NCBI GenBank assembly: GCA_017165825.1
Contig: CM029368.1
Coordinates: 30,348,638 to 30,412,637 of the forward strand
DNA length: 64,000 nt
Direction of reading: 5' to 3'
DNA from: Hepsetus odoe
Lineage: Eukaryota > Chordata > Actinopteri > Characiformes > Hepsetidae
Shown: positions 21,135 to 33,242 of the stretch, piece by piece
Layout of the letters: each line of letters opens with the position of its first letter
Position numbering within the stretch: the first letter of the stretch is position 1
Translations under genes and position numbers: made by a program
The notes under the pieces: model-generated
What the model saw: only the letters and a program-made list of their open reading frames with translations
Database searches by the model: none
Told to the model about the DNA's origin: nothing

Positions 21135-22531
21135 AGTACATTACATTCTACACACTACATTACATACTACACTGTACATTACATTCTACACAGTGCATTA
21201 CATTCTACACAGTACATTACATACTACACTGTACATTACATACTACACAGTGTATTACATTCTACACAGTGTATTACATTCTACACAGTACATTACATAC
21301 TACACAGTGTATTACATTCTACACAGTGTATTACATTCTACACAGTACATTACATACTACACTGTACATTACTATACTACACAGTGTATTACATACTAGA
21401 CAGTAATACATTCACACAGTACATTACATTCTACACTGCACATTACAGCCTCTACATGCATTGCATTCTACACAGTGAATTACATCTCTACATAGTGCAT
21501 TACATTCCACATAGTGTATTGCATACTACACAGTGTATCATATACCACAATGTGTATTGCATACTACACAGTGAATTACATCTCACACAGTGCATTGCAT
21601 ACTACACAGTGCATTACATTCTACACAGTGCATTACATACTACACAGTGCATTACATACTACACAGTGCATTACATTCTACACAGTGTATTACATTCTAC
21701 ACATTACATCTCTACACAGTGCATTACATACTACACAGTGTATTACATTCTGTTACAGTATTGCATACTACACAGTGAATTACATTCTACACAGTGCATT
21801 ACATTCTACACAGTGCAATACATACTACACAGTGCATTGCATACTACACAGTGAATTACATTCTACACAGTGCATTACATTCTACACAGTGTATTACATA
21901 CTACACAGTGTATTACATACTACACAGTGCATTACATACTACACAGTGCATTGCATAATACACAGAACATTTCACACAGCATTACATTCTACACAGTGTA
22001 ACATACTACACAGTGCATTGTATACTCACACAGTGAATTACATTCACACAGTGCATTACATTCTACACAGTGTATTACATACCACACAGTGTATTACATC
22101 TCTACACAGTGCATTATATACTACACAGTGCATTGCATACTACACAGTGCACAGTATCACACAGTGCATTACATTCACACAGGTGACATATATCACACAG
22201 TGTATTACATACTACACAGTGCATTGTATACCACATGAATTACATTCTTACACAGTGCATTACATTCTACACAGTGCAATACATACTACACAGTGTATTA
22301 CATTCTACACAGTGTATTACATTCTACACAGTGTATTACACTCACACAGTAGTTACATCTCTACACAGCATTGCATACCACACAGTGAATTACATTCTAC
22401 ACAGTGTATTACATTCTACACAGTGCAATACATACCACACAGTGCATTGTGACACTACACAGTGACCACATTCTACAAAGTGCATTACATTCTACACAGT
22501 GCATTACATTCTACAAAGTGTATTACATTCT

Positions 22532-22600
22532 TGTCACGTGTCGGGGGGGCGGGGCTCGCACACAGGTGCCCAGCGACCTCGCTGGCACCGGCGCGTTACA
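22532..22600. mobile_element. 69-bp LTR-like insert in the minisatellite, copy 1
   Basis: A GC-rich insert starts TGTCACGTG and ends GCGTTACA (TG...CA, with imperfect inverted ends TGTCAC/TGTAAC). It is flanked by the direct repeat ATTCT (22527-22531 and 22601-22605); the uninterrupted array unit has ATTCT once. A near-perfect hairpin (GGTGCCCAGCGA, CC, TCGCTGGCACC) sits inside. TG...CA ends with a 5-bp duplication are what LTR elements leave, so it may be a tiny or deleted solo LTR; a small DNA transposon is an alternative. Confidence 0.6.
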
Positions 22601-24356
22601 ATTCTACACAGTGCATTGCATACCACACAAAGAATTACATTCCCACACAGCATTACATTCTACACAATGTATTACTTTCACACAGTGCATTACATTCTAC
22701 ACAGTGTATTACAATCTACACAGTGCAATACATACTACACAGTGCATTGCATACTACACAGTGCATTACATACTACACAGTGCACATCTACACAGTACAT
22801 TACATAATACACAGGAATTACATTCTACACAGTGCATTATATACTACACAGTGCATTGCATTACCACACAGTGTATTACATCTCCCACACATGAATTACA
22901 TTCTACACAGTACATTACATACTACACAGTGCATTGCATACTACACAGTGCATTACGTTCTACACAGTGCATTGCATACTACACAGTGAATTACATTCTA
23001 CACAGTGCATTACATTCTACACAGTGTATTACATTCTACACAGTGTTTTACATTCTACACAGTGCATTACATTCTACACAGTACATTACATACTACACTG
23101 TACATTACATACTACACAGTGTATTACATTCACACAGCATTACATGCTACACTGTACATTACATACTAAGGCCAGTGTGTATTACATACCACACAGGCTA
23201 CATTCTACACAGTACATTACATACTACACTGTACATTACATACTACACAGTGTATTACATTCTACACAGTGTATTACATTCTACACAGTACATTACATAC
23301 TACACTGTACATTACATACTACACAGTGTATTACATACTACACAGTGTAATACATTCTACACAGTACATTACATACTACACTGCACATTACATTCTACAC
23401 AGTGCATTGCATTCTACACAGTGAATTACATTTCACATAGTGCATTACATTCTACACAGTGCATTACATACTACACAGTGTATTACATACTACAATATGT
23501 GACATATACTACACAGTGTATTACATTCTACACAGTGCATTACATAATTACACAGTGCATTGCATACTACACAGTGAATTACATTCTACACTAGTGTGAT
23601 TGTAATAATACATAGTGTATTACATTCTACACAGTGCATTACATACTAGACAGTGCATTGCATACTACACTAGTGCATTACATTCTACACAGGCATTACA
23701 TTCCCACATAGTGCATTACATTCTACACAGTGCATTACATTCTACATGTATTACATACTACATGCAGTGTATTACATTCTACACAGTGTATTGCATAATT
23801 ACACAGGAATTACATTCTACACAGTGCATTACATTCTACACAGTGCAATACATTCACAAAGTGCATTGCATACCACATAAGTGAATTACATTCTACACAG
23901 TGTAATACATTCTACACAGTGCATTACATTTCACACAGGTGTATTACATACCACACAGTGTATTACATAATTATTAATAGGCATTGCATACTACACAGTG
24001 AATTACATTCACACAGTGAATTTACATTCTACACAGTGCATTACATTCACACAGTGCAATACATACTACACAGTGTATGTCACATCTCTATTATTACAGA
24101 TTACATTCTACACAGTGTATTACATACTACACAGTGTATTACATACTACACAGTGCATTGCATACTACACAGTGAATTACATTCTACACAGTGAATTACA
24201 TTCTACACAGTGCATTACATTCTACACAGTGCAATACATACTACACAGTGCATTGCATACTACACAGTGAATTACATTCTACAAAGTGCATTACATTCTA
24301 CACAGTGCATTACATTCTACACAGTGTATTACATACTACACAGTGTATTACATTCT

Positions 24357-24426
24357 TGTCACGTGGCGGGGGGGGCGGGGCTCGCACACAGGTGCCCAGC
24401 GACCTCGCTGGCACCGGCGCGTTACA
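24357..24426. mobile_element. 70-bp LTR-like insert in the minisatellite, copy 2
   Basis: It is identical to copy 1 except for one substitution (CACGTGG against CACGTGT) and one extra G in the G run. It has the same ATTCT flanks. The following variant units (CAATGTATTACTTTC, TATTACAATC, GTGCAATACATAC) occur in the same order after both inserts. Confidence 0.6.
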
Positions 24427-25910
24427 ATTCTACACAGTGCATTGCATACTACACAGTGAATTACATTCTACACAGTGCATTACATTCTACACAATGTATT
24501 ACTTTCTACACAGTGCATTACATTCTACACAGTGTATTACAATCTACACAGTGCAATACATACTACACAGTGCATTGCATACTACACAGTGCATTACATT
24601 CTACACAGTGTATTACATTCTACACAGTACATTACATACTACACAGTGCATTACATACTACACAGTGCATTACATTCTAAACAGTACATTACATACTACA
24701 CAGTGAATTACATTCTACACAGTGCATTACATACTACACAGTGCATTGCATACTACACAGTGTATTACATTCTACACAGTGAATTACATTCTACACAGTA
24801 CATTACATACTACACAGTGCATTGCATACTACACAGTGCATTACGTTCTACACAGTGCATTGCATACTACACAGTGAATTACATTCTACACAGTGCATTA
24901 CATTCTACACAGTGTATTACATTCTACACAGTGTATTACATTCTACACAGTGCATTACATTCTACACAGTACATTACATACTACACTGTACATTACATAC
25001 TACACAGTGTATTACATACTACACAGTACATTACATACTACACAGTGCATTGCATACTACACAGTGCATTACATTCTACACAGTGTATTACATTCTACAC
25101 AGTACATTACATTCTACACAGTGTATTACATTCTACACAGGGTATTACATTCTACACAGTACATTACATACTACACAGTACATTACATACTACACAGTGC
25201 ATTACATACTATACAGTGTTTTACATTCTACACAGTGCATTACGTTCTACACAGTGTATTACATTCTACACAGTGTATTACATACTACACAGTGTATTAC
25301 ATACTACACTGTACATTATATACTACACAGTGTATTACATACTACACAGTACATTACATACTACACAGTGCATTACGTTATACACAGTGTATTACATTCC
25401 ATACAGTGCATTGCGTTCTACAAAGTGTATTACATTCTACACAGTGTATTACATACTACACAGTGTATTACATTCTACACAGTATATTACATTCTACACA
25501 GTACATTGCGTACTACACAGTGTATTACATTCTACACAGTACATTACATTCTACACAGTGCATTGCATACTACACAGTGTATTGCATACTACACAGTGTA
25601 TTACATTCTACACAGTGCATTACTTTCTACACATTGTATTACATACTACACAGTACATTACATACTACACAGTGTATTACATACTACACAGTACATTACA
25701 CACTACACAGTGTATTACATTCTACACAGTGTATTACATTCTACACAGTACATTACATTCTACACAGTGCATTGCATACTACACAGTGTATTACATACTA
25801 CACAGTGTATTACATACTACACAGTACATTACATACTACATAGTACATTACATACTACACAGTGTATTAAACAAGCTGTATTACACAGGCTTTATTACAC
25901 ATGTTTTATT

Positions 25911-26092
25911 ACATTTACATTTACGGCATTTATCAGATGCTCAGCGACTCACATTTCCTTACATGACTTACCCCCTGGAGCAACTCAGGGTTAAGGGTCT
26001 TGCTCAGGGACCCAGTGGTGGTAGTGCTGGAGGTGGGATTTGAAACTGGGACCTCTTGAGCAAGTACCCTACCACTAGACCACCGCCACCCC
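25911..26092 (-). mobile_element. SINE-B (V-SINE-like) at the right edge of the minisatellite
   Basis: On the minus strand: head GGTGGCGGTGGTCTAGTGGT at about 26070-26089, box B-like region GTTTCAAATCCCACC, central CCACTGGGTCCCTGAGCAAG and CCTTAACCCTGAGTTGCTCC, and tail ATAAATGCCGTAAATGTAAA near 25914-25933. Degenerate TATTACACAGGCT units are on both sides, so it too inserted into the array fringe. Part of the region between the central domain and the tail is shortened. Confidence 0.88.
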
Positions 26093-26140
26093 ACAAGCAT
26101 TACACAGACCTTATTATACAGGCTGTATTACACAGGAAAC

Positions 26141-26941
26141 AAAAGCGATGACTTCAGCCTGTAGACAGTACTTTATTTAATGTGCATATGACTGCATTTA
26201 GTATTTATCATTATTTATTTTTTCTTGCCGGCTCTCAGTGAAATAGTAATGCGGTGGAGACTGTGATGGATTTGCAGGAGCAACAGGCAAACTCCTTCAC
26301 ATCCCCTAATGGGGTTAAAACATTTTAACATGTCACTCAACGCACAGCAGCTCTACCAATAACACAAAAGCATGGGGAGATTAAATTGTTGGGGCTAATG
26401 ACTGGGGGGATGTCCAAACAGGCCTGCATCCCTCATTAAGCCGGCGGGGGGCGGAGCTGGGAGAATCTCCATTGGCCCTTTGAGGCTTTAATGTTTTATG
26501 GACACAATTTTTCAAAAAGACGCTCATGACAGCGCTTCAGGTTCTTAAATCGTTAAATCAAAAATGAAATGGAAAAAAAAAAAGACTGGGGAATTGTTAA
26601 AGAATGGAGGTCATGAAGGTGCATTGGGGGGGAATGGAAGCACAGAACAGAGTTTAAAAAAGTCAAATAAAAAAGTAAATAAATAAATAATTAATTAATT
26701 AAGAGCCTGCAGATTTTATTCCCCATGTAGCCTGAGATGCTGAAGTCTCTTATTTTTAATTTTATTTCATTAACACCACACCTTGTTATTTACCTGCAGC
26801 ACCACTTTTCTCTGCGTGGACATGCTGGCATGTGTTAGGTGGTAATTAGCATTTGCACACATGACAAGCGATATAACCAAACACTTACAGAACATAAACA
26901 TATAAACAGCACCTGCATGTAAACAGACTCCTCCCACACGG
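26141..26941. promoter_or_regulatory. Unique DNA with candidate conserved element at 26230-26540
   Basis: Repeat-free, with motifs such as GATTAAATTGTTGGGGCTAATG (about 26380), CCATTGGCCCTTTGAGGC (CCAAT-like and TCF/LEF-like, about 26469) and TTTAATGTTTTATGGAC (HOX-like, about 26487). No coding frame. A CGGCGGGGGGCGGAG stretch at about 26441 is GC-box-like. The interpretation is inference. Confidence 0.28.
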
Positions 26942-26967
26942 GTGTGTGTGTGTGTGTGTATGTGTGT

Positions 26968-27018
<51 letters not shown>
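26942..27018. repeat. (GT)n followed by (GA)n
   Basis: GT repeats at 26942-26966 pass into GA repeats at 26969-27018. Confidence 0.95.
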
Positions 27019-27021
<3 letters not shown>

Positions 27022-27161
27022 AAGTGTGTGGTCTGCTGGTATTTTCTCTGCAGTTTGTTCTGATTCAGGTGTGTGTGGTGGGAGTAGATGGGGGCAGAGG
27101 GGCAGACGTGCATTTCACTCTGACCTTGACTCTCAAACCTGCTGAGGGTTTTCACCTAAGA

Positions 27162-27210
27162 ACACACACACACACACACACACACACATGCACGCACGCA
27201 CACACACACA
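27162..27210. repeat. (CA)n microsatellite
   Basis: CA repeats with GCACGCACG interruptions. Confidence 0.95.
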
Positions 27211-27548
27211 CCATTCTCTTTGTGCACCCAATATACTGACTCAGACTGCAATCACAAACACTCGTCTAGAAGGAAACCCTTTCATTTTCTCCAGCAGAGG
27301 TACAACAGTTACTTCAGCCCTTCCGACCAACTGGCATTATCTCAGCAACGAGATGGAGTGTGTTTGGTGAATCTGAATATATGTACCACTTTCACACATT
27401 CAATCACTTCTCTGCTCAGAAAAATACAAAATCCAGCAATACCCAATCCAGTCTTTCATGCAAATTAGGAGTGTTTGAACACAGGAAGTCACTCTTCAAC
27501 ATGCCAGGGATTTATCAATGTGTTTGAAGACAGCACACAATGTTGTCT
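27211..27548. other. Intergenic DNA, nothing recognised
   Basis: No coding or repeat signal seen. Confidence 0.4.
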
Positions 27549-28275
27549 GTCAATTTGATTCCACTTGATTCGGTATAATTCGATTCAATTCAATTAAATT
27601 TATTTCTGTTTAAACCAATCCAATTTGATATAATTTTATTCAATTCAAAGAAGTTTGATTCAGTTCACTGCAGTTCCAAGGGGCAGCGGTGGTCTAGTGG
27701 TTAGGCATTTGGCCCTGGATTGGAAGTCCGTCCCCGTCACTGCTCCCCAGGTGCTTTCAATAGCTGCCCCCGCTGCACGTGTGTATGTGTGTAACGCAGA
27801 GGTTGAATTTCTTTGTGCTGTGCTGCGTTTCACAATGACAAGGGTAGTCACTTTCACTTTCAGTCGATTACATTTCAATTCAGTGTGAATCAGAATGATT
27901 CAATTCAACTTACATCCTGTAGATTCAATGCAGTTCAATTCAGTTCAGAGGAAAAACTCTATGCATGAATAAGAAACACGTAATGGATCCTGGACTCAAA
28001 ATGAAAATCTACTTAAGAATGTGAAGAAGCAACACTGAGAGGAACCAGTGCTGAAAAGTAGAAGCTCCTGCAAGAGGAACCAACATTAAAAGGAACCAAA
28101 TCTCAAAAATGGCCTTGAGATCATGATTAAAGGACAGTGATAGGAGCAAGAAATCTAAAGGAAAAATACAAGTGCACAAGAAAGAAACACTGAAAGCAAC
28201 CATAGCTCAAAAGAAAAAAAAAAACCTCAAGAGGAACCAAAACCCAGTGTTCATCTGCACTGCACTAGATAGGGC
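27549..28275. mobile_element. Dispersed teleost repeat (ATTCAATTCAATT / GAGAGGAACCAG), SINE-split
   Basis: An ATTCAATTCAATT-rich left part (27549-27670, and continuing 27864-27945 after the SINE) is followed by modules such as ACACTGAGAGGAACCAGTGC (about 28034), AAGAGGAACCAACATTAAAAG (about 28072), CCTCAAGAGGAACCAAAACC (about 28227) and GTGTTCATCTGCAC (about 28249). I recognise this order as a common fish genomic repeat but cannot assign a class. It is non-coding. Confidence 0.5.
27681..27863 (+). mobile_element. SINE-A copy with box B deleted
   Basis: The head GGGCAGCGGTGGTCTAGTGG is at 27681-27700. The sequence then jumps from GCCCTGGATTGG directly to GTCCGTCCCCGTCACTGC, removing box B. 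The tail GACAAGGGTAGTCACTTTCA is at about 27839-27858. Loss of box B would stop polymerase III transcription. Confidence 0.87.
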
Positions 28276-28820
28276 GGCTGGAATACAAGAGGCATGAGTG
28301 CACAAGTGAGATTGAACAGAAGCCCTCGAATCAGATGGAGGAGAGATACAAGCGATAAGCTACACACACACCAACCCACCCACACACACAGTTTATAAAC
28401 CAGGCCTGAAATGGGCTCTCAAATCCTGTCCCATACACAGGGACAAGTCCATCTCCCTCTCACTCAACAGCAGTATCAGTTAACATAGGAGTTCCTGAAG
28501 TGTTCCAAGCTTGCACCGCCTCCCTCTCTCTCCCTCAGGAGCACATCACCACTCGTCAGTGCCAGGCTGGGAGAGGAAGTCCCCAGCGGGAGAGAAATAT
28601 CAGGGGAATCGGGATTCATTTAGCCCATAAGAGCCTCTCCGCAGCCCGCTGCACACAAACACAGTGGCAGATAGTGTCTGATAAACTGACAGTGGTGAAG
28701 GTGCAGACGAGTGGGTTGCTGCTATGAAACTCCACTGAAATTGATTTCTAACTTCTGGGGGACTTTTCTCTCCAACTCGACTGGAGTGAATTTATTGGAC
28801 ATAAATTTAGACTGAAAACC
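28276..28820. other. Unique DNA, possible non-coding element
   Basis: A repeat-free segment at 28530-28720 with mixed composition. The ORF 28500-28727 shows no recognised domain. Confidence 0.3.
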
Positions 28821-28829
28821 GTGGGGTCA

Positions 28830-29500
28830 AAATGTAGTCTATAGACCTCCAAGACAGGATTGTGTCAGGACACCAAGAATCTGATGTTCACTATGAATGA
28901 GATCCAGAGATGGAAGAACTCATCTGCACTGCACCTCACCAGTCATTCCTTCATGGTACAGTGGCCAGATGGAAGCCATTCCTCACTAAAAGGCACATGA
29001 AAGCATGCTGGGAGATTGGCCAAATGACTCTCCAACCATTAGAAGCAAAAAAACACAAAGACTGAACTATATGGCTGTGGTGTGTGGAGATAATTAAGTT
29101 CTGAGCACCACCATCCCTATCTTTAAACATGGCGATGGGAGTTTTGAGAATGTGATTTGGAGATTTTTTCCTGCAACAGGGACTGGGAGGTGGAAGAATT
29201 CCTCTAACCTCTATGGAAGTCTTTATGGGGCAGCAGTGCCCTAGTGTTTAAGGACTAGGCCCCAGAATTGTAAGGTTGTGGCTTCAAATCCCAGACCAGT
29301 AGGCTGCCCTGAGATACTGTCCCCTCCACTGCTTCCCGGGCACTGGACACAACTGCCCATGTGTATGGGTGAACGGTAGAGGTTGCATTTGACAAATAGT
29401 CATTTTCACTTGTCCAGGAGAGGAGAGTTCTGGAGAAACCTGAAAATGTCTATGTACTGAAGCTGATTCAGCAAAGATCCTGCTAAGATGCTTCAATGAA
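28830..29500 (+). pseudogene. Tc1-like transposase relic, split by SINE-A
   Basis: The DNA follows, at low identity, the coding strand of fish Tc1-like transposases: ATCTGATGTTCACTATGAATG (28880), CAGTCATTCCTTCATGGTAC then AGTGGCCAGATGGAAGCCAT (about 28941-28980), TCACTAAAAGGCACATGAAAG (about 28983), CACCATCCCTATCTTTAAAC ATGG (about 29109-29132) and CTGCAACAGGGACTGGGAGG (about 29171). After the SINE it resumes with TTCTGGAGAAACCTGAAAATG (about 29429). All frames are broken. Orientation is plus. Confidence 0.7.
29228..29418 (+). mobile_element. SINE-A inserted in the Tc1 relic
   Basis: Head GGGCAGCAGTGCCCTAGTG at 29228, box B GGCTTCAAATCCCAG at about 29280-29294, body GTAGGCTGCCCTGAGATACTG, and tail GACAAATAGTCATTTTCACTT at 29390-29410. 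It is diverged and therefore old. Confidence 0.85.
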
Positions 29501-30706
29501 GTGTTGTGCATAAACAAAAAAGTGAATTCTTTTTAACATTTGGAAACTTTCCATTTGTGTTTTCCATCTTTCATTCACTACATCTGGCTCTAATCATCTG
29601 TTTCATATGAACTTCCTCTTGCTCTGGCCATATTGTTGAACAGCCTCAACAGGACAGGAGTGGATGGTTAAAATAGCAAAATAAAGGTCTTCAAAAAGTG
29701 AATTGTTCAAAAATATAAATTATTAAAAAAGTATAAAAAAAAGTAGATCCCTGTAGTTACTGATTTAGACAGTAGCCAGTAAAATTAGACAACTACCAAT
29801 CTGTTTTCCTGTCACTGGATGGGCAAGTAGGACCAGAAAATATGGACTTTAAACTTTGCATGAAAAGAGAGATATTCAGTTATTAATTAACATCAAGGAA
29901 CTGGACTTGAGTTTTTGGGATTTGAGTCTGAGTCAAGTCTTGAGTCTTTAGTTTTGCATTGGCAACAGGCTTTAATTTGACTAAAAGTAAGTTCAAATAG
30001 CTACCAACTTCAGCTAAATTAGCTACTCTGCTTACAGCCTTGCTTTCCAAATGATATGATATCCAACCATTTTATTGCTTTGCCTCTTTCCTTTAAACAC
30101 CACACTCACAGCGTGTAGCCTCGCAGTTCTGTCCAGTAGAATGAAAGTTTTTCTGTAATTAACGGCCCTTTATTTGAAGCCCTATCAAACCTGATACCAG
30201 ACTGTGAGCTGTGGGAGAGCGTCGATGCAGTAAATGACTGTGCATGAATGCAGCACAGACACAAAGATGGAAACAAAAGGTTTGATTTAATAGTTTTGTC
30301 TAATTTAGTTCAAATTAAAAAAAAAAACGAGTTACTAAAAAAGACCTCACCAAACCCTCTCCTCCTCAAACGCATGAGAAAAAGAAGAAAAAGTTGGTAT
30401 CTTGGCAATTAAAACTTGTTCTGAAGTTCCTATTAATTACATTATAAGAAACATATTTATTATGAATATGTATTTCATTACAAAATAGTAGCTTTTCTTT
30501 TTTTTTAAAGAAAAATCGTATCTCATGACACACTGACCTACAAGCTGCAATGATGGCCTTAAATAGTTGAAACATTTCATTGATGCTTATAAAACAATAA
30601 AATACCTTTCTGTCTTGTATTCTGTTTGCCATTTACTGAGCAAAATGGATGGGCTTGCGAGGTGAGAAGTTATGGGTGACTCCAGGTTTACACTGAAAAG
30701 ATGAAC
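29501..30706. other. AT-rich intergenic DNA, no gene seen
   Basis: The ORF at 30366-30632 (minus) is AT-rich with poly-Phe and poly-Lys stretches from homopolymers. No repeats recognised. Confidence 0.4.
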
Positions 30707-30718
30707 TATATATATATA

Positions 30719-30774
<56 letters not shown>

Positions 30775-30775
30775 T
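30707..30775. repeat. (TA)n then (GT)n microsatellite
   Basis: About 60 bp of TA with one phase shift at 30725, then a short GT run. Confidence 0.95.
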
Positions 30776-31082
30776 ATGATGTATTTTATATGTATTGCAG
30801 TTGAGTCTTGTAGTTTGCTGTTTTCTTTCTGTGTGTGGAGAAAAAGCAGAGGCAGGGTTTTTGAGGAGGGAGAAGGATGGCAGGAGCAGGGAGGGAGAGA
30901 CGGGAAGAGAAGATAGAAGTGAAGAGGAGAGGGAATGAGTATCTGTCAGCTGCTGATGAGTTTATCCTCTGACAGCTCACCCCACTCTCCAGTCATTCGA
31001 CTGCGAGCTGATGGCACTGCATCTGGTGTAAAGGGAAAAGGGCGATGGGAGCGCGCCACCAGGCTCCATCACATGCTCAAAG

Positions 31083-31083
<1 letters not shown>

Positions 31084-31120
<37 letters not shown>

Positions 31121-31246
31121 AGAGAGGCGAGAGAGAGAGAGATGCATGAGAAGGTCCATGTGTGTGTGTGCACATTTGTGTGTGTGTAGGTGTGCGTATG
31201 TGTGTGCATGTGTGTGTGTATTTGTGTGTGTGTGTGTGTTTGTGTT
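31084..31246. repeat. (GT)n-(GA)n-(GT)n compound microsatellite
   Basis: Pure GT at 31084-31117, GA-rich at 31117-31143, interrupted GT to 31246. Confidence 0.95.
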
Positions 31247-31620
31247 TTGCCAGTGGGTTTAGGCTGCATCAGTAAAGCCATTAGTGCTTTTGCTGGTGTT
31301 CTTTGCGAGTGTTAGTGACACACTCGACTCCCTTTCTCCATTTAGCTTACTAAGTTGAGGGAGATGGGTGACACATCTACTGACAGTAGTGCCTCTGAGT
31401 GTGTGCGCGTGTGTGTGTTTGAGAGGGAGAAAGACGAGCAAGAGAGAAGAAGAAGAAGGAGAGAGACAGTAGTTATAATATACCAAGAAGCAGAAGGATG
31501 AATTCTGAGACATAAGCATCCAAATATCATGTGCTGGGCAGAACATGAACTGTAACCAATCAAGAGCCCGCGCTAAAACTTAACTCACGAGAAAGGATTC
31601 AGCAGTTGTGTAAATCTCAG
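31247..31620. other. Intergenic DNA with GA-rich stretch
   Basis: TG- and GA-rich at 31398-31470; otherwise unremarkable. Confidence 0.4.
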
Positions 31621-32070
31621 CTGAAATGGATGAATGATTCAGTACATCAGTTTCACCATGATTCCATTCCATTTTGATGCTTTAGTAAATGATTCAGTGC
31701 TTTTCAGAACCAGAAGATTCACCATGATTCTTCCAAATTCACAGCATCATTGAATCTCAAGTTGATTTTAAGACAAGGGTCAAATATGATTCAAATGATT
31801 CAGATGAATGGATTCAGTGGAAGTGAAATTGAAGTTTCAAAGTGTGGGAGGTCAATTGTGATGCTTTAGAAGGTGATTCAGTGCCTCACAGAACCTCAAG
31901 TTCCTGAGATTGAGTTCAACGCACCTTTTGGAACCTGAAGGTTTGCTATGATTCACTTCAGTAAGCAGAACTGAAAAGTTCATCTTAACTCAGTTCAGTT
32001 CTTTAGGATAGGATTCAATAACATGGATTAAAAGGAGTGGAAGGCGACTTTTGATGACCAATTCAGTTAT
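31621..32070. repeat. Diverged tandem repeat, about 186-bp period, GATTCAG-rich
   Basis: TTGATGCTTTAGTAAATGAT TCAGTGC at 31674 recurs as GTGATGCTTTAGAAGGTGAT TCAGTGC at 31858, about 185 bases later, each followed by an (A)CAGAACC motif. A weaker third start (TTTTGATGACCAATTCAG) is at 32048. ATGATTC/GATTCAG motifs recur throughout. Confidence 0.6.
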
Positions 32071-32328
32071 AATCCCCAAAGAAATAATTCTGTGCATCTT
32101 GGTACTGCAAGATTCAACATGCTTCAACATGCAATCAGTTGATTGTTCTGGTCCATTTAAATTATTTGCAGGAATAACACTGAACACACAAATGCCACAA
32201 TGTGTGAATGTTATCTAGAGAAGTTAATGGCGATTAAAAACACATGTAACAAAAATTTATTAAATTTGAACCAGATTTTCAGCTTATGGGAAAAAAAAAT
32301 GCACATAACAATAGAAAGGAAGAGTGCA
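32071..32328. other. AT-rich intergenic DNA
   Basis: Nothing recognised. Confidence 0.4.
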
Positions 32329-32370
32329 CACACACACACACACAAACACAAACACATACACACACATATA
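32329..32370. repeat. (CA)n microsatellite
   Basis: CA repeats with AA and TA interruptions. Confidence 0.93.
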
Positions 32371-32512
32371 TACCTTTATATGTACATGTAAATAAGTGTG
32401 TGTTGGGTAAACGACACTGCACAGTGTCTGTTTTCATTTTCATATTCACAACATTCATATACAGTACAGTTAAATTGGTACCTTGGGTTAGGTTTAGATC
32501 AATGCACTTTAA

Positions 32513-32521
32513 AGTGTGTGT

Positions 32522-32585
<64 letters not shown>
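32513..32585. repeat. (TG)n microsatellite
   Basis: About 36 TG units with one TCTG interruption. Confidence 0.96.
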
Positions 32586-33213
<628 letters not shown>

Positions 33214-33242
33214 CTGCCACCACCATGTTTGACTGTAGGGAT

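Larger units (their letters stand above)
20850..25870. repeat. Minisatellite array, 19-bp unit, about 5 kb
   Basis: The unit is CAGTGYATTACATWCTACA (19 bp; Y is C or T, W is A or T, with common GAATT, ATTGC and CAGTAC variants), repeated about 240-250 times. A first block at 20850-20928 is separated by a SINE-B (20929-21134) from the main block. Because 19 is not a multiple of three, all three forward frames cycle through the same 57-bp pattern and stay largely open, giving apparent proteins of up to 522 codons; these are artefacts. Two 69/70-bp inserts (22532-22600 and 24357-24426) lie in identical unit positions. Units between 21390 and 24090 have many 1-3 base losses, while 24100-25860 is nearly regular. 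A decayed fringe continues to 25910 and 26093-26140. Confidence 0.97.

Noticed and set aside
20850..25870. CRISPR-like regular repeats
   Set aside because: The repeats are contiguous with no unique spacers, and all other evidence points to a vertebrate genome.
21126..26043. Series of long plus-strand open frames up to 522 codons with a repeating ITYYTVHYILHS-type peptide
   Set aside because: They are a by-product of the 19-bp minisatellite: the unit lacks stops in most variants and 19 is not divisible by three, so all three frames show the same peptide pattern. Indels and SINE sequence are read through without any sign of selection on frame.
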